64,000 bases of DNA, from contig JAJPGT010000052.1 of assembly GCA_021325655.1 (NCBI GenBank), positions 186,001-250,000 of the forward strand, given 5' to 3'. Shown one piece after another: positions 25,897 to 36,700 of this stretch. How positions within the stretch are numbered: the stretch's first letter is position 1; each line of letters opens with the position of its first letter. This DNA comes from Pseudomonadota bacterium (GTDB taxonomy: Bacteria; Chloroflexota; UBA6077; JAJPGT01). The notes below the pieces were generated by a model. It ran no database searches. It was given only the letters and a program-made list of their open reading frames with translations, and had not been told where the DNA came from. Both the position numbers and the translations under genes were made by a program.

Positions 25897-25905
25897 TGGT
25901 ACGAT
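25897..25905 (+). promoter_or_regulatory. Candidate extended -10 promoter of dnaE
   Basis: TGG (25897-25899) followed by TACGAT (25900-25905), about 105 bases before the dnaE ATG. No convincing -35 is seen. The element matches the TGGTACAAT found before other genes in this window in all but one position. Confidence 0.35.
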
Positions 25906-26009
25906 GACACTGGCGCTCCGCTCCTCTTCCCGTTCCTGACCGAATGGGCATCTGTCTGGGACGATGGCAGCGGCGCGGGCGGCCGAATCGCTGAGACGGT
26001 GGGACGGGT

Positions 26010-29000
26010 ATGGCCGCGGACCAGTTCGTTCACCTGCACCTGCACTCCGAGTACTCGCTGCTGGATGGGTTGTCTCGGGTGGAGGAGCTGGTGCGGCAGG
26101 CGGCCAAGCTGGGCATGCCGGCGCTGGCGCTCACCGACCACGGGGTGCTGTACGGCGCCATCGACTTCTACCTGGCGGCCAAGTCCGCCGGGATCAAGCC
26201 GATCATCGGCGTCGAGGCCTACATCGCCCCGCGCGGGATGGCCGAGAAGACCTCTCAGGATCGCCAGTACAGCCACCTGGTCCTGCTCGCCCGCGATCTC
26301 GACGGCTACAAGAACCTGCTCAAGCTGGTCACCAAGAGCCACCTAGAAGGCTACTTCTACCGGCCGCGCATCGACCGTGAGCTCTTGGCGCAGCACGCCC
26401 GGGGGCTCATCGCGCTCTCGGGCTGCCCCTCGGGCGACGTCGCCCGCGCGATCTTGCGCGACGACCTGGCCGCGGCCCGGGAGGCGGCCGCCGTCTATCG
26501 CGACATCCTGGGACCAGACAGCTTCTGGCTGGAACTGCAGAGCCACGGGCTGGTCGAGCCGGACGAGGCCAAGATCGCCCAGGGGAAGCTCCAGCTCAGC
26601 CGCGAGATGGGCATCCCGGTCGTCGCGACCAACGACGTCCATTACACCTTCAAGGAAGGGGCGCAAGCGCAGGACCTGCTGCTCTGCATCCAGACCAACA
26701 GCACGATCGACGACGCCAAGCGGATGCGGATGGAGCGGGACGAGTTCTACCTGAAGAGCCCGGCCGAGATGGCCCGGCTCTTCAGCGAGATCCCCGAGGC
26801 GCTGCGCAACACCCTCGCCATCGCCGAGCAGTGCGACCTGCAGCTCAAGTTCGACCGGCTCAACTTCCCGGAGCTGGGGCACGTCGTCCCGCCCGGCGTT
26901 ACCCCTCAGGAGCACCTGGAGCGCCTCTGCCGCGACGCCCTGCCGGAGCGCTACCCGCATAATCGCCAGCGCGCCAGCGAACGGCTGGAATACGAGCTGG
27001 ATGTCATCCGCGCTACCGGCTTCGCCGCGTACATCCTGTTCGTCTGGGACTTCGTCCGCTGGGCCCGGGAGCAGGGGATTCTGTGCGGCCCGCGCGGCTC
27101 GGCAGCCGGGGCGATCGTGCTGTACCTGCTCGGGATCACCCAGGTGGACCCGCTGGAGTACGGGCTCACCTTCGAGCGCTTCTTGAACCCGGAGCGCGTC
27201 CAGATGCCCGATATCGACATGGACTTTCCGGACGACCGGCGCGACGAGGTGATCGAGTACGTCGTCAACCGCTACGGGCGGGACCACGTGGCACAGATCG
27301 TTACGTTCGGGCGGCTGGCCGCGCGGGCGGCGATCCGCGACGTCGGCCGGGCGCTCGGCTTCCCGCTGAGCGAGGTCGACCGGGTGGCCAAGCTGATCCC
27401 CACCATCCCGGTCGGCACCACCATTGCTCAGGCGCTGGAAGGGAACAAGGAGCTCAAGGAGCTGTACGACAGCCAGCCGCACCTGAAGCGGCTGATCGAC
27501 GCGGCACGCAGTGTAGAGGGCGTGGCCCGCCACGCCTCCACCCACGCTGCTGGCGTCGTCGTCTCGGGCGAGCCGCTCGTCGAGCATGTCCCGCTCCAGA
27601 AGGTTGCCAAGAGCGACGGCGGGGTGATGACCCAGTACCACATGAAGGCGCTCGAGAAGATCGGGCTGCTGAAGATGGACTTCCTGGGTCTGGCCAACCT
27701 GACGATGCTAGACAAGGCGGTCAAGAACATCCAGGCGACGCGCGGGATCACCATCGACCCGGCGAAGCTCCCGCTGGACGACCGGAAGACGTTCGAGGCG
27801 CTCTCGAAGGGCGACAGCAAGACGGTGTTCCAGCTAGAAGGCTCGGGGATGACCCGCTACCTGAAGGAGCTCAAGCCGCAGACCGTTCAGCACCTGGCGG
27901 CGATGGTGGCGCTCTACCGCCCTGGCCCGATGGCGCACATCCCCGAGTACATCGCCCGCAAGGAGGGCCGCAGCCGGGTCCAGTACCCGCACCCCTCGCT
28001 GGAAGAGGTGCTCAAGGAGAGCTACGGGATCATCGTCTACCAGGACCAGGTGCTCCAGGTGGTGCGGGTAGTGGCCGGCTATAGCCTGGGCCAGGCCGAC
28101 ATCCTGCGCCGGGCGATGGGCAAGAAGCTGCCCGAGGAGATGAAGCGGGAGCGCAGCCGCTTCCTGGAGGGCGCCCGGGCGCGTGGCTACCCGGACGATG
28201 TCGCCAACCAGATCTGGGAGTACATCGAGCCGTTCGCCGGCTACGCGTTCAACAAGTGCGTCGTCGGCTCGACCATCATCACCGACGCGCTCACCGGCGA
28301 GCGGACCACGGTCGGCTCGCTCTTCACCACCCCGCGTCCATTCGTGATCCACGCACTCGGCGCGGACGGCACGCTCCGGCCGCGGCGGGTCACCGCCGTG
28401 ATGGCTAACGGGACCAAGCCGGTCTACGAGCTGCGGACCGCCCAGGGGCATCGAATCGTCGCGACCGCCAACCACCCGTTCCGGACGCTCGCTGGCTGGA
28501 CGAACCTGGCGGACTTGAAGCCCGGCGACCGCATCGCTGCTCCGCGCCAGCTCCGGATCGAGGGCGGAGAGCGCTGGCCGCGCCACGAGCTGATCGTGCT
28601 CGCCGGGCTGCTGGCGAAGGGCAGCACCGGCCACCCCTCCGCCCTGTCCTTCGCCAGCAACGACCCGTCCCTGATCGACGACTTCGTCCAGGCCGCCACG
28701 CGCTTCCCCGACACGGTCGCCCACGTCACTGTGCGCGAGAACGGCCGCCGGGTCGTCTACCTGAAGAGTGGCCGCGAGACTCGCTTCGCCGCGGGTGAGC
28801 GCACCTGGAAGGCAGCGGGCGGAGCCGCGACGCTCGCGCCCCCCCACGCCCGCTCCGGCGCCGGCACCTGGGCCGAGCAGCTCGGCATTGTTGGGTGCCA
28901 AGCGGCCGACAAGCGCATCCCCGCGCCCGTCTTCCGCCTCCGCGACGAAGATCTCGAGTTGTTCCTCGGGCGGCTCTGGTCGGGCGACGGCTTCATCGCG

Positions 29001-31019
29001 AATCGGACGAGCCGGGTCCCCTTCTACGCCGCTACTTCGGAGGAGCTGGCCCGCGGGATTCAGGCCCTGCTCCTCCGCCTCGGGATCGTCAGCGGCGTCC
29101 ACAACGAGACGTTCTCCGCTCGCGGCAGGCGACGGCTGGGCTGGACGGTGCGCCTGGTCGGTGAGAGATCCGTCGAGGCGTTTGTCCGCCGGGTGCTCCC
29201 CCACGTCGTTGGGCGAGACGAGGCGGTCGCAATACTCCGCGCCCACCTTGACGCGGCCGCGCGGCGCCAGGCCTCTTTGGGCTCGGAGCGGCTGCGGGCG
29301 GTGGCGGACTCGGACGTCTTCTGGGATCGGGTCGTCTCGATCACGCCGCAGGGTGAGGCACCGACCTACGACCTGACAGTCGAAGAGGACCATAACTTCG
29401 TCGCCGACGGCCTGATCGTCCACAACTCGCACGCGGTCATGTACGCGCAGATCGCCTATCAGACGGCGTACCTGAAGGCGAACTACCCGGTGGAGTGGAT
29501 GGCGGCGGTGCTCTCCACGGAAGCGCTGAACACCGACCGGGTGGTGAGCGTCATTGCCGAGTGCCGCCGGATGGGGATCCCGCTGCTGCCGCCGAGCGTC
29601 AACCGTAGCGAGCGCGGCTTTACCATCGAGGCGATCCCCACCAGCGCGCCGGAGGGGAAGCAGGGCATCCGCTACGGCCTGGCCGCGATCAAGAACGTCG
29701 GCGAGGGGGCGGTCGAAGCGATCATCGCCGAGCGGCAGCGGGGCGGTCCGTTCCGCGACCTGGCCGACTTCTGTCGGCGGATGGACCTGAAGACGATCAA
29801 CAAGCGCGTGCTCGAAGCGCTGGTCAAGGCCGGGGCGATGGACGAGCTGGGCGACCGGGCCCGGCTGCTCGCCGGGATCGATCAGTGCATGGCGGCAGCG
29901 CAGCAGGCGCAGAAGGCCAGTAGCCAGGGCCAGGTGAGCCTGTTCGAGGCCACCCTGGGCCCGAGCGCCGACCCGATCGTCACTGTGGAGCTGCCGCGGG
30001 TCGAGCCGCTCACGGAGCGGCAGCGGCTCCTCTATGAGAAGGAATCGCTCGGTCTGTACCTCTCCACCCATCCATTCCAGGCGGCAGCCCAGGCGCTGGA
30101 GGAGGTGGTCAGTGCGACTATCTCCGAGCTCGGCGCTGACCTGGCCGGCCAGAAGGTGACGGTGGCCGGGCTCGTCGTCGGGGTGCGGCGGCTGACGACG
30201 AAGAAGGGCGACGCGATGCTGGTGGCCGAGGTGGAGGACCTGACCGGCTCGGTGGAGGTGATCGCGTTTCCGCGGACCCTGGAGAAGACCGCCGAGCTGT
30301 GGCGTGAGGACGCGGTGCTGATCGTGGAGGGGAAGCTGGACCTGCGCGACGACAGGCCGCAGATCATCTGCGACGCCGTACGCGAGTGGAGGGAAGGGGA
30401 GATCGTCATTCCAATGGGCGGCGCTTCACCAGCCCAAGGCAGCGCGCCAGGCCAGGGACGGGCAACGGCAGCCCGGCGCAACGGCCACGGCGGCGCGCCG
30501 GCGAGCGACGGGCCGGTGAGCGACGGGCCCAGGCGGGCCCCGGAGCCCACGGCGCCGACGCCAGCGCCGGCCGCTCCCGTGGGCGCCTCAGCCGAGCCGA
30601 AGGTGCGGCTGGTCGTCCCGCGCACCGGCCACCCGGTCGAGGACCTGCGCCTCCTGGAGGCCCTGCACGCGCTCCTGAGCGAGCATCCGGGCGACGACCC
30701 CTACGAACTGGTGCTGTCGGCCGGCACGCGGCGGGTACGGCTCACGAATCCCACCAGCCGCCTGGCCTGGACGCCCGCACTGGCGGAGAACCTGCGCGCG
30801 CTGCTCGGCCCGCAGAACGTGGAGATGCTGCCGCCACCGGCCCCGGTCGAGCCGGCCTCGCCTCCTGCGCCATCGCTCACAACCGCGGGCGACGTGTCCG
30901 ACGGCCCGCCCGAGGACTGGTCCGCGCCAGAGGACGAGGATGACGAGCTGCCACCGATCCAGGGCTTGCGCGCCCGAGACGACCTGGAGCACGTCCGCAA
31001 CTGGTGGGGCGAGACGTAG
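26010..31019 (+). CDS. dnaE: DNA polymerase III alpha subunit, interrupted by an intein
   Basis: Replicative polymerase. The precursor has 1669 residues; removing the 390-residue intein (750-1139) leaves about 1279. The PHP domain starts at HLHLHSEYSLLDG (about 6-18). The palm carries PDIDMDF with the Asp pair at 401/403 and D405. The fingers end at FAGYAFNK, where the intein enters, and the sequence resumes with SHAVMYAQIAYQTAYLKANYP. An OB domain follows (about 1380-1440), then a long low-complexity linker and a family-typical C-terminal domain. The host protein is intact and should be functional after splicing. Confidence 0.95.
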   Translation: MAADQFVHLHLHSEYSLLDGLSRVEELVRQAAKLGMPALALTDHGVLYGAIDFYLAAKSAGIKPIIGVEAYIAPRGMAEKTSQDRQYSHLVLLARDLDGYKNLLKLVTKSHLEGYFYRPRIDRELLAQHARGLIALSGCPSGDVARAILRDDLAAAREAAAVYRDILGPDSFWLELQSHGLVEPDEAKIAQGKLQLSREMGIPVVATNDVHYTFKEGAQAQDLLLCIQTNSTIDDAKRMRMERDEFYLKSPAEMARLFSEIPEALRNTLAIAEQCDLQLKFDRLNFPELGHVVPPGVTPQEHLERLCRDALPERYPHNRQRASERLEYELDVIRATGFAAYILFVWDFVRWAREQGILCGPRGSAAGAIVLYLLGITQVDPLEYGLTFERFLNPERVQMPDIDMDFPDDRRDEVIEYVVNRYGRDHVAQIVTFGRLAARAAIRDVGRALGFPLSEVDRVAKLIPTIPVGTTIAQALEGNKELKELYDSQPHLKRLIDAARSVEGVARHASTHAAGVVVSGEPLVEHVPLQKVAKSDGGVMTQYHMKALEKIGLLKMDFLGLANLTMLDKAVKNIQATRGITIDPAKLPLDDRKTFEALSKGDSKTVFQLEGSGMTRYLKELKPQTVQHLAAMVALYRPGPMAHIPEYIARKEGRSRVQYPHPSLEEVLKESYGIIVYQDQVLQVVRVVAGYSLGQADILRRAMGKKLPEEMKRERSRFLEGARARGYPDDVANQIWEYIEPFAGYAFNKCVVGSTIITDALTGERTTVGSLFTTPRPFVIHALGADGTLRPRRVTAVMANGTKPVYELRTAQGHRIVATANHPFRTLAGWTNLADLKPGDRIAAPRQLRIEGGERWPRHELIVLAGLLAKGSTGHPSALSFASNDPSLIDDFVQAATRFPDTVAHVTVRENGRRVVYLKSGRETRFAAGERTWKAAGGAATLAPPHARSGAGTWAEQLGIVGCQAADKRIPAPVFRLRDEDLELFLGRLWSGDGFIANRTSRVPFYAATSEELARGIQALLLRLGIVSGVHNETFSARGRRRLGWTVRLVGERSVEAFVRRVLPHVVGRDEAVAILRAHLDAAARRQASLGSERLRAVADSDVFWDRVVSITPQGEAPTYDLTVEEDHNFVADGLIVHNSHAVMYAQIAYQTAYLKANYPVEWMAAVLSTEALNTDRVVSVIAECRRMGIPLLPPSVNRSERGFTIEAIPTSAPEGKQGIRYGLAAIKNVGEGAVEAIIAERQRGGPFRDLADFCRRMDLKTINKRVLEALVKAGAMDELGDRARLLAGIDQCMAAAQQAQKASSQGQVSLFEATLGPSADPIVTVELPRVEPLTERQRLLYEKESLGLYLSTHPFQAAAQALEEVVSATISELGADLAGQKVTVAGLVVGVRRLTTKKGDAMLVAEVEDLTGSVEVIAFPRTLEKTAELWREDAVLIVEGKLDLRDDRPQIICDAVREWREGEIVIPMGGASPAQGSAPGQGRATAARRNGHGGAPASDGPVSDGPRRAPEPTAPTPAPAAPVGASAEPKVRLVVPRTGHPVEDLRLLEALHALLSEHPGDDPYELVLSAGTRRVRLTNPTSRLAWTPALAENLRALLGPQNVEMLPPPAPVEPASPPAPSLTTAGDVSDGPPEDWSAPEDEDDELPPIQGLRARDDLEHVRNWWGET
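28257..29426 (+). mobile_element. DnaE intein with a LAGLIDADG endonuclease domain, probably inactive
   Basis: A 390-residue intein between FNK and SHA of DnaE. The splice parts are intact: Cys1 (CVVGSTIITD), block B (ATANHPF with the TxxH), block F (TYDLTVEEDHNF) and the end VHN followed by Ser+1. The central region has two DOD-type motifs, VLAGLLAKGSTG and LELFLGRLWSGDG. The acidic catalytic residue of the first is Lys where the family has Glu or Asp, while the second keeps its Asp. Splicing should work, but homing is probably lost. Confidence 0.93.
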
Positions 31020-31072
31020 GCGCCCGCTCGGCTCCGCCCTCGCACTGCCTGGGGCGAACAACAGCGCCAGCG

Positions 31073-32308
31073 CTACGGCTCGCCGCGATCGACCTCTGCC
31101 GCGCTTGGCGCGTCGTCCGCTCGCGGCCACTGGATGTCTCTTGCTCCGTGGAAGGCGGCGAAGCGCTCGACGGCGCGCTCCAGCGCGGCGCGGAAGGCGG
31201 AGTCCCGGGCCAGGTCGGACTGCTCCAGCCAGAGGCCGTTCAGCACCAACACCCCACGCTTGCGGTCCATCTTCGGGTCCAGCCGCCCGACGAGACTCGC
31301 TCGCCAGAGGATCGGCAGCGCGTAGTAGCCCCAGCGGCGCTGGTGCGGCCGCTTGTACACCTCCCAGGAATAGTCGAAGCCGAACAGCCGCAGCACCCGG
31401 GCGCGGTCCCAGAGCAGCGCGTCCAGCGGTGCCAGCAGGTTCACCTCCTCCTCGCCGTCCAGCGACCCGACGCAGCGGTCGAGCCGATCCAGCGCATCGG
31501 CCGGGACGTAGTGCGGCTCGCGGAGATCTTCCACCTGCACGGTGACGACCTCGCCGACGCGCCGCAGCGCTTCGAGCTCTGCCCGGCGCTCGACGGCGGA
31601 GAGGCGGCGGTGCATGCCGTGCAGGAAGCGGAAGCGGGCGGCGAAGTCTGCCGCGGCGCCGATCCCGAGCAGCGCCAGCGTCCGCCGGGCCAGGAAGCGG
31701 CGGGCGGCCGGCTCATCCACGGGCTCCAGTGCCGCTCCGTCGGGTAGACAGCGTGGGGTGAGGTCGTAATAGCGGCCGAAGTTGGCGTCGCGGTGATGGG
31801 TGAGGATCTCCCCGCCGTACCACAGCCGCCAGAGCGCCCGGGTGGCATCCTTGACCACGCCGTAGCCGCCAGCCATCTTCTGCCCTTCGAGCTGGCGGGC
31901 GCTCAGCGGCCCGCGCGCCTCGAGCTCGGCCCGCACCCGCGCCACGACCGGGGCGAGCAGCTCGGCGTGCGCGTCGCCATGCCAGGGGTCGTGCCCGGGA
32001 AAGGTGGTGCGGAAGAACGGATACTCGTCGGTCGGGACGATGAGCAGCGGCTGGCAGTACTCCATCAGCCGCCGCTGGCCATAGGCGAGATCCCACAGGT
32101 AGGACTTCTGGTAATCCCGCACTCGGCTGAGCAGCGCCAGGTCGTGGCTGCGCTCGACCACGTTCACCGTGTCGAGCTGCAGGTAGCCCATCTGGCGAAC
32201 GGCCTGCTCCGTTCCCAGCGGCCCCTGGAACGGCAGAAAGGGCAGCAGCCCCTGGGCCATGAGCGCGAAGCGACGGGCTTGCTGGAGCGAGACACGCATC
32301 GGGGCCAT
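31073..32308 (-). CDS. Winged-helix DNA glycosylase, YcaQ/AlkX-like
   Basis: A 411-residue protein of the HTH_42 family, which includes the DNA glycosylases AlkZ and YcaQ that unhook interstrand crosslinks or remove alkylated bases. The catalytic loop appears as QLD (44-46, in GYLQLDTVNVVERSHDL), the QxD form of the YcaQ/AlkX branch. Typical later blocks are WHGDAHAELL, VNLLAPLDALLWDR and EVYKRPHQRRWGYYALPIL. The start at 32308 gives MAPMRVSLQQ; the internal Met four codons in is also possible. It stands alone, convergent with dnaE. Confidence 0.85.
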   Translation of the reverse strand: MAPMRVSLQQARRFALMAQGLLPFLPFQGPLGTEQAVRQMGYLQLDTVNVVERSHDLALLSRVRDYQKSYLWDLAYGQRRLMEYCQPLLIVPTDEYPFFRTTFPGHDPWHGDAHAELLAPVVARVRAELEARGPLSARQLEGQKMAGGYGVVKDATRALWRLWYGGEILTHHRDANFGRYYDLTPRCLPDGAALEPVDEPAARRFLARRTLALLGIGAAADFAARFRFLHGMHRRLSAVERRAELEALRRVGEVVTVQVEDLREPHYVPADALDRLDRCVGSLDGEEEVNLLAPLDALLWDRARVLRLFGFDYSWEVYKRPHQRRWGYYALPILWRASLVGRLDPKMDRKRGVLVLNGLWLEQSDLARDSAFRAALERAVERFAAFHGARDIQWPRADDAPSAAEVDRGEP

Positions 32309-32458
32309 TCGATCATCCGTTCTAGAGGCTGCTCCCAACTGTACCGGTTGGCGGAGCCGATTGCAGCTATCGCCAGGTATCTGAGCGCGATTGAGCCGCT
32401 GCTGGCGCGATGCTAGACTCCCGCGCGGGAGCCGAGATTGCGAGAGGGGGAAGCGAGG

Positions 32459-32821
32459 ATGCCGTTTGTAATTCACCAGGGCCGGGCCGCGACGACCCCA
32501 GCGCCGGGCGTCACCCGCACCGTGGTGGCGGATCGGGAGGATGGCTGCGGTGCGATCTCGATGCTGTATGCGGTAGTGGAGCCGGGTGGGGCAATCCTGC
32601 CGCACACACACCTGGTAGAGGAGGCGTTCACCATCCTGGAGGGCGACGCGCGGGTGCTGGTTGGCGACGAGGTGCGCGAGTTTCGCGGCGGCGGGGTTAC
32701 CGTTGTCGCCCCCGGCAACACGGTCCACGCGCTCCGTAACATCGGCACCACGCCGGTGCGGCTGATCGGCGCCTACCCCTCGGTCAACGTCGGCTCCACT
32801 CGGGTGGAGATGGAGTTCTAA
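32459..32821 (+). CDS. Small cupin-domain protein
   Basis: A 120-residue single-domain cupin. Motif 1 is GGAILPHTHLVEEAFTILEG, with the two His and the Glu that bind the metal, and motif 2 is VVAPGNTVHALRNIG with the third His. It could be a small isomerase, dioxygenase or sensor domain; the fold alone does not decide. The ATG at 32459 follows a strong GAGAGGGGGAAGCGAGG ribosome-binding region. Confidence 0.85.
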   Translation: MPFVIHQGRAATTPAPGVTRTVVADREDGCGAISMLYAVVEPGGAILPHTHLVEEAFTILEGDARVLVGDEVREFRGGGVTVVAPGNTVHALRNIGTTPVRLIGAYPSVNVGSTRVEMEF

Positions 32822-32953
32822 CGGGAGGTGTGCCCCGGGCGCGGCGCGCGGCGGGCGGCCCGCGACGGCTGGAGGGAGCTGCGCCGTGCCGGCGCCTGGT
32901 CGGCCTGGGGCGGGCGACGGGCCTGCTGCCGAATTGCCGCCACCGAGGGGTGG

Positions 32954-33634
32954 TTACTCCGCGCGCGCACTGGGCTCCAGCAGGAGGCGCAGCTTCTGCA
33001 GTCCGATGCGCAGCCGGCCCTTCACCGTTCCGAGCGGAACGCCCTGGAGCGCGGCGATTTCCTGCTGGGTGCAGCCGGCGAAGTAGGCCAGCTCGATCGC
33101 CTGGCGCTGCACGGCCGGGATGCTCGCGAGCGCGGCGCGGATCTCGGCGCGCTGCATGTGCTGGTGCGCGGCCTGGAAGACGTCGGACCGCTCCGGATCG
33201 GCGATCGCCTCGTCCAGCTCGGCGGGCGAGCCCTGCCGCTGGGCGCGGCGCAGGCGGTCGATGCAGCGATGGTGGGCGATGGAGAGCAGCCAGCCGCGTG
33301 GCGTGCCGCGGGCGGGGTCGTAGCTGTGGGCGCGGCGCCAGGCGGCGAGAAAGGTTTCCTGCAGCGCGTCCTCGGCCGCCGTCCTGTCCCCGAGCATGCG
33401 ATAGGCCAGGCCGAGCACGGTGCGATGGTGCGCGTCATAAAGCGCCTCCAGGCCGCGCGCATCGCCAGCCTGGACCAGCCGCATCCAGCGGGCGTCCGCC
33501 CCGTCCTCCGCGGCCTGGCGCTGGGCCGCGGGCTCGCAGGCGTGCACCGGCCAGGAGAGCGGATTCCTGGCGGGGCAATCAGCCGCGCTGCTCGATCGCG
33601 CCGCGCTCTCGTCATCCGCGCTGAGCAGAAACAT
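32954..33634 (-). CDS. ECF-family RNA polymerase sigma factor
   Basis: A 226-residue sigma factor of the extracytoplasmic-function group. Region 2 is seen at LEALYDAHHRTVLGLAYR then AEDALQETFLAAWRR, and region 4 at QRQAIELAYFAGCTQQEIA then GVPLGTVKGRLRIGLQKLR. The N-terminal 40 residues are a poorly conserved lead with two Cys. Usually such genes lie next to an anti-sigma factor, but none is adjacent: the neighbours are a cupin (convergent) and the BTAD regulator upstream on the same strand. How it is held inactive is therefore unclear. Confidence 0.88.
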   Translation of the reverse strand: MFLLSADDESAARSSSAADCPARNPLSWPVHACEPAAQRQAAEDGADARWMRLVQAGDARGLEALYDAHHRTVLGLAYRMLGDRTAAEDALQETFLAAWRRAHSYDPARGTPRGWLLSIAHHRCIDRLRRAQRQGSPAELDEAIADPERSDVFQAAHQHMQRAEIRAALASIPAVQRQAIELAYFAGCTQQEIAALQGVPLGTVKGRLRIGLQKLRLLLEPSARAE

Positions 33635-33798
33635 GGCGCTACCCCCAATGCCAGGCCGAATCGCTGATCCGCGGACACAGTCTGACAGGGGAGTCCTAAG
33701 CGAGTCGCAGCGCGGGCTTAAGCGGGTCCTAAAGCGACGAGATTCGCAGGTACTCGGGCCGATCTGCCTCCCTTCCCGGAGGCCAGGGCACTGGCGGC

Positions 33799-36700
33799 TT
33801 ACGGCTGCGGGCGCTGCGCCAGCTCCAGCTCGCCGCGCATGCCCATCTGAGCGAGTTCGGCGCGAGCCCGCTCGTACAGCGCCGTCGCTTCGGCGCGCTG
33901 CTCCCGGCGCTCGGCGAGGTGGGCGAGTGCCAGGTCGACCCGGCACAGCTCCGGCCGCGCCTCCAGGGGGATGAGCAGGTCGCGGCTCTCTCCGAGCAGC
34001 CGCGCGGCGGCGTCGAGATCCCCCGCATCCAGCAGGGTTTCCCCGAGCACGCGGGCGCACAGCGCCGACTCGAACACGACGCCCTCCTCATCCGCGATCA
34101 CCCGGCCGAGTTCGGCGTGGCGGCGGGCGTCCTCCAGGCGGCCGGCGCGCCGATACAGGTCCGCCAGCCAGGCGTGGGCGCGCCCGAGGATCGCCCGGGT
34201 CCGTGCCTGCTCCGCGGCGGCGAGGGCGCGTTCCTGGGTCTCGATCCCGAGCGAGATGCTATGCAGGAAGGCCTGCGCCCGCCCGAGGTAGACCAGGCTC
34301 AGGTATTCGTAGATGGCGCTTCCCGCCTCGCGCGCCCGCTCCAGGGCACGGGTTGCGTGGCGCTCCAGCTCCTCCCACTCGCCGCGGGTGTGGTGAACCA
34401 GGGCGACGTAGAAGTGAGCTACTGCGTCGACGGCCGGATCCCCGGCGCGCGCAGCGTTCGGCAGGAGCGAGGCGGCGACGGCCCGGGCCTGCTCGAACTC
34501 TCCCATGAGCGCCAGGCCGGTGGCGAGCAGGCCGGTGGTCGCGGTGAGGTCGAGCGCCGAGGCGTTGCTGGCCAGACGGGGCAGCGCCTGCTGAATCAGC
34601 TCCACCCCGCGCCGGTGCTCGCCCCGGATCACCAGCAGTCGGCCGAGCATGCTCTCGCAGCGGGCCAGCAGCGTCGCGTCGCCCGAAGCCTCGGCCAGCG
34701 GTCGGAGCCGGTTGAGCATCGGCAGCGCCCGGCCGAAGGCGCCGGCGATGTAGCAGGCCCGCGCCTGCTGCAGCCAGACGCTCGCCAGCCGCTGCTGGTC
34801 GCCGAGCAGCTCGGCCTCCCGCTCCGCCGCCTCGAGCCAGTGTGCGAGCTCGCCCGGCCGGAAGTAGAACGCCACCTCGGCGAGCGCCAGCCGTGCGTCG
34901 ACGGCGCGCCGCCGATTCGCTTCGCTGGCCGGCAGGTGCGCCAGGCAGTCGAGTACCTGCTGGTACAGCAGGAGTGCCGCGGAGAAGGCCGAGAGGCGGA
35001 TCGCCTCCGCCGCGGCGACCTCGCTCCAGTACGCGCCCCGCTCCCAGTCCTGTGCCCGCACCGCGTGATAGGCGAGCGGCTCCGCCAGCCCACTGGTTTC
35101 CAGCCGCTCGAGTCCGTCCAGCGCGCGGCGGTGGAGCACAGCGCGGCGCGCAGCGCTGAGTCGGTCGTAGACCACCTGCTGGATCATCCCGTGGCTGAAG
35201 CGGTAGAGCGTCTGTGGCCCGGCCAGGGCGCGCTCGGCGGCCCCCTGCTCCCGCGACTCGCGGAGCAGATGCGCCCGCAGCAGCGTCTCCAGAGCGTCGA
35301 GGGCGACCTCCTCCGGCTGCCCGCTCACCTGGCGGGCAAGCTTGAAGTCGATCCCGCGGCGGAAGATCGCGATGGCATTGAGGAGGTCGCGAGCCGGCGG
35401 CTCCAGTCGCTCCAGACGGGCCTCGATCACCGCCTGGACGCTCTCGGGGATGACCAGCCGCTCCGCATCCAGCCCGCCAATGGGCTGGATGGCGCCGTCT
35501 TCGAGCAGCGACCGTACGGTTTCGACCGCGAACAGCGGATTCCCCTCGGTCTGCTCGTAGACGCGCTGGCCGATCGACTCCGCGCCCTGGCTGAGCAGCG
35601 CGGTGACGAGCTGGCGCGTGGCGTCGGCCGACAGGCGACCAACCCGGAGCCAGGCGAGGCGCCCCTCCCGTTCCAGGCTGCGGAGCAGCCGCTCCAGCGC
35701 CGGGTCGCGGTCTTCCGGGCGGGCGGTGGCGACGACGAGCAGCGGCTGCGGTGACTCATAGCGGAGGAGATACCCGAGCTGCGCCTGGCTCCCCTCGTCC
35801 GCCCAGTGCAGGTCCTCCAGCGCCAGCAGCAACGGCCCGGGCAGCGCGGAGATGAAGCGGGCTACGCCCTCCAGCAACCGCCGCTGCTCCTGCCGGGGGT
35901 CGAGCCGAGGCGGATCGGGCAGGCGCGGGTACAGCTCCGCCAGGTCAGGCAGGAGCCGATTGACCTCCGCGAGCCAGACCTCGGGCAGGCCGAGCTGGCG
36001 AACGTCGAGCTGGGGCAGCGCCCGCCCCAGCGCTTCGACAAAGGGACGAAAGGCCAGGCTCTGCTCCGCCTCATAGCTATGGCCCAGGAGGACCGTCCAG
36101 CGCTCCGGCCGCCAGCCGCCGCGTTGCAGCCGCCACAGTAGCTCTTCCAGTAGCCGCGACTTGCCGATGCCGGCCTCCCCTTCGAGCACCACCAGCCGGC
36201 GCTGGCCCCGGGCAGCCTCGCCGAGATGGCGCCAGAGCGCGTCGAGCTCCGTCTGCCGTCCCATGAGGGGGCTTGCCGGTGGCCGCAGCCGGGGCTCGGG
36301 CCGCTGAGCTGACTGCGGTTCCAGCCCCGCCGCGCCGAGCCGCCCGGCGCTGATCGCCTCTGCCAGCGCCACGGTCTGAGCATCCGGCTTGGCACCCAGC
36401 TCGTTCTCGAGAAGCTGCCGGCACTGGCGATACTGCCGCAGCGCCGCGGCGCGGTCGCCCAGGCGAGCGTGCAGCGTCATGAGCGCGCGGTGGAACCGCT
36501 CCTGCAACGGGTCCAGCGCAATCGCCTGCTGCGCGTAGGGGATGGCTCGCGCCCATTCCCCGCGCCGCTCCAGCTCCCGGATCAGGCGCGCCAGCAGCCC
36601 AAGCTGCCGCTGCTCCCATACCTGGCGCTCCTGGCGCAGCCAATCCTCGAACACCTCGCCGGTGCGAACGGCCAGACCATCCAGCAGCAGCCCTCGCCAG

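Noticed and set aside
27834..30071. A 745-codon open frame opposite dnaE and its intein
   Set aside because: It spans intein and extein boundaries without change of character, which shows it is a compositional shadow.
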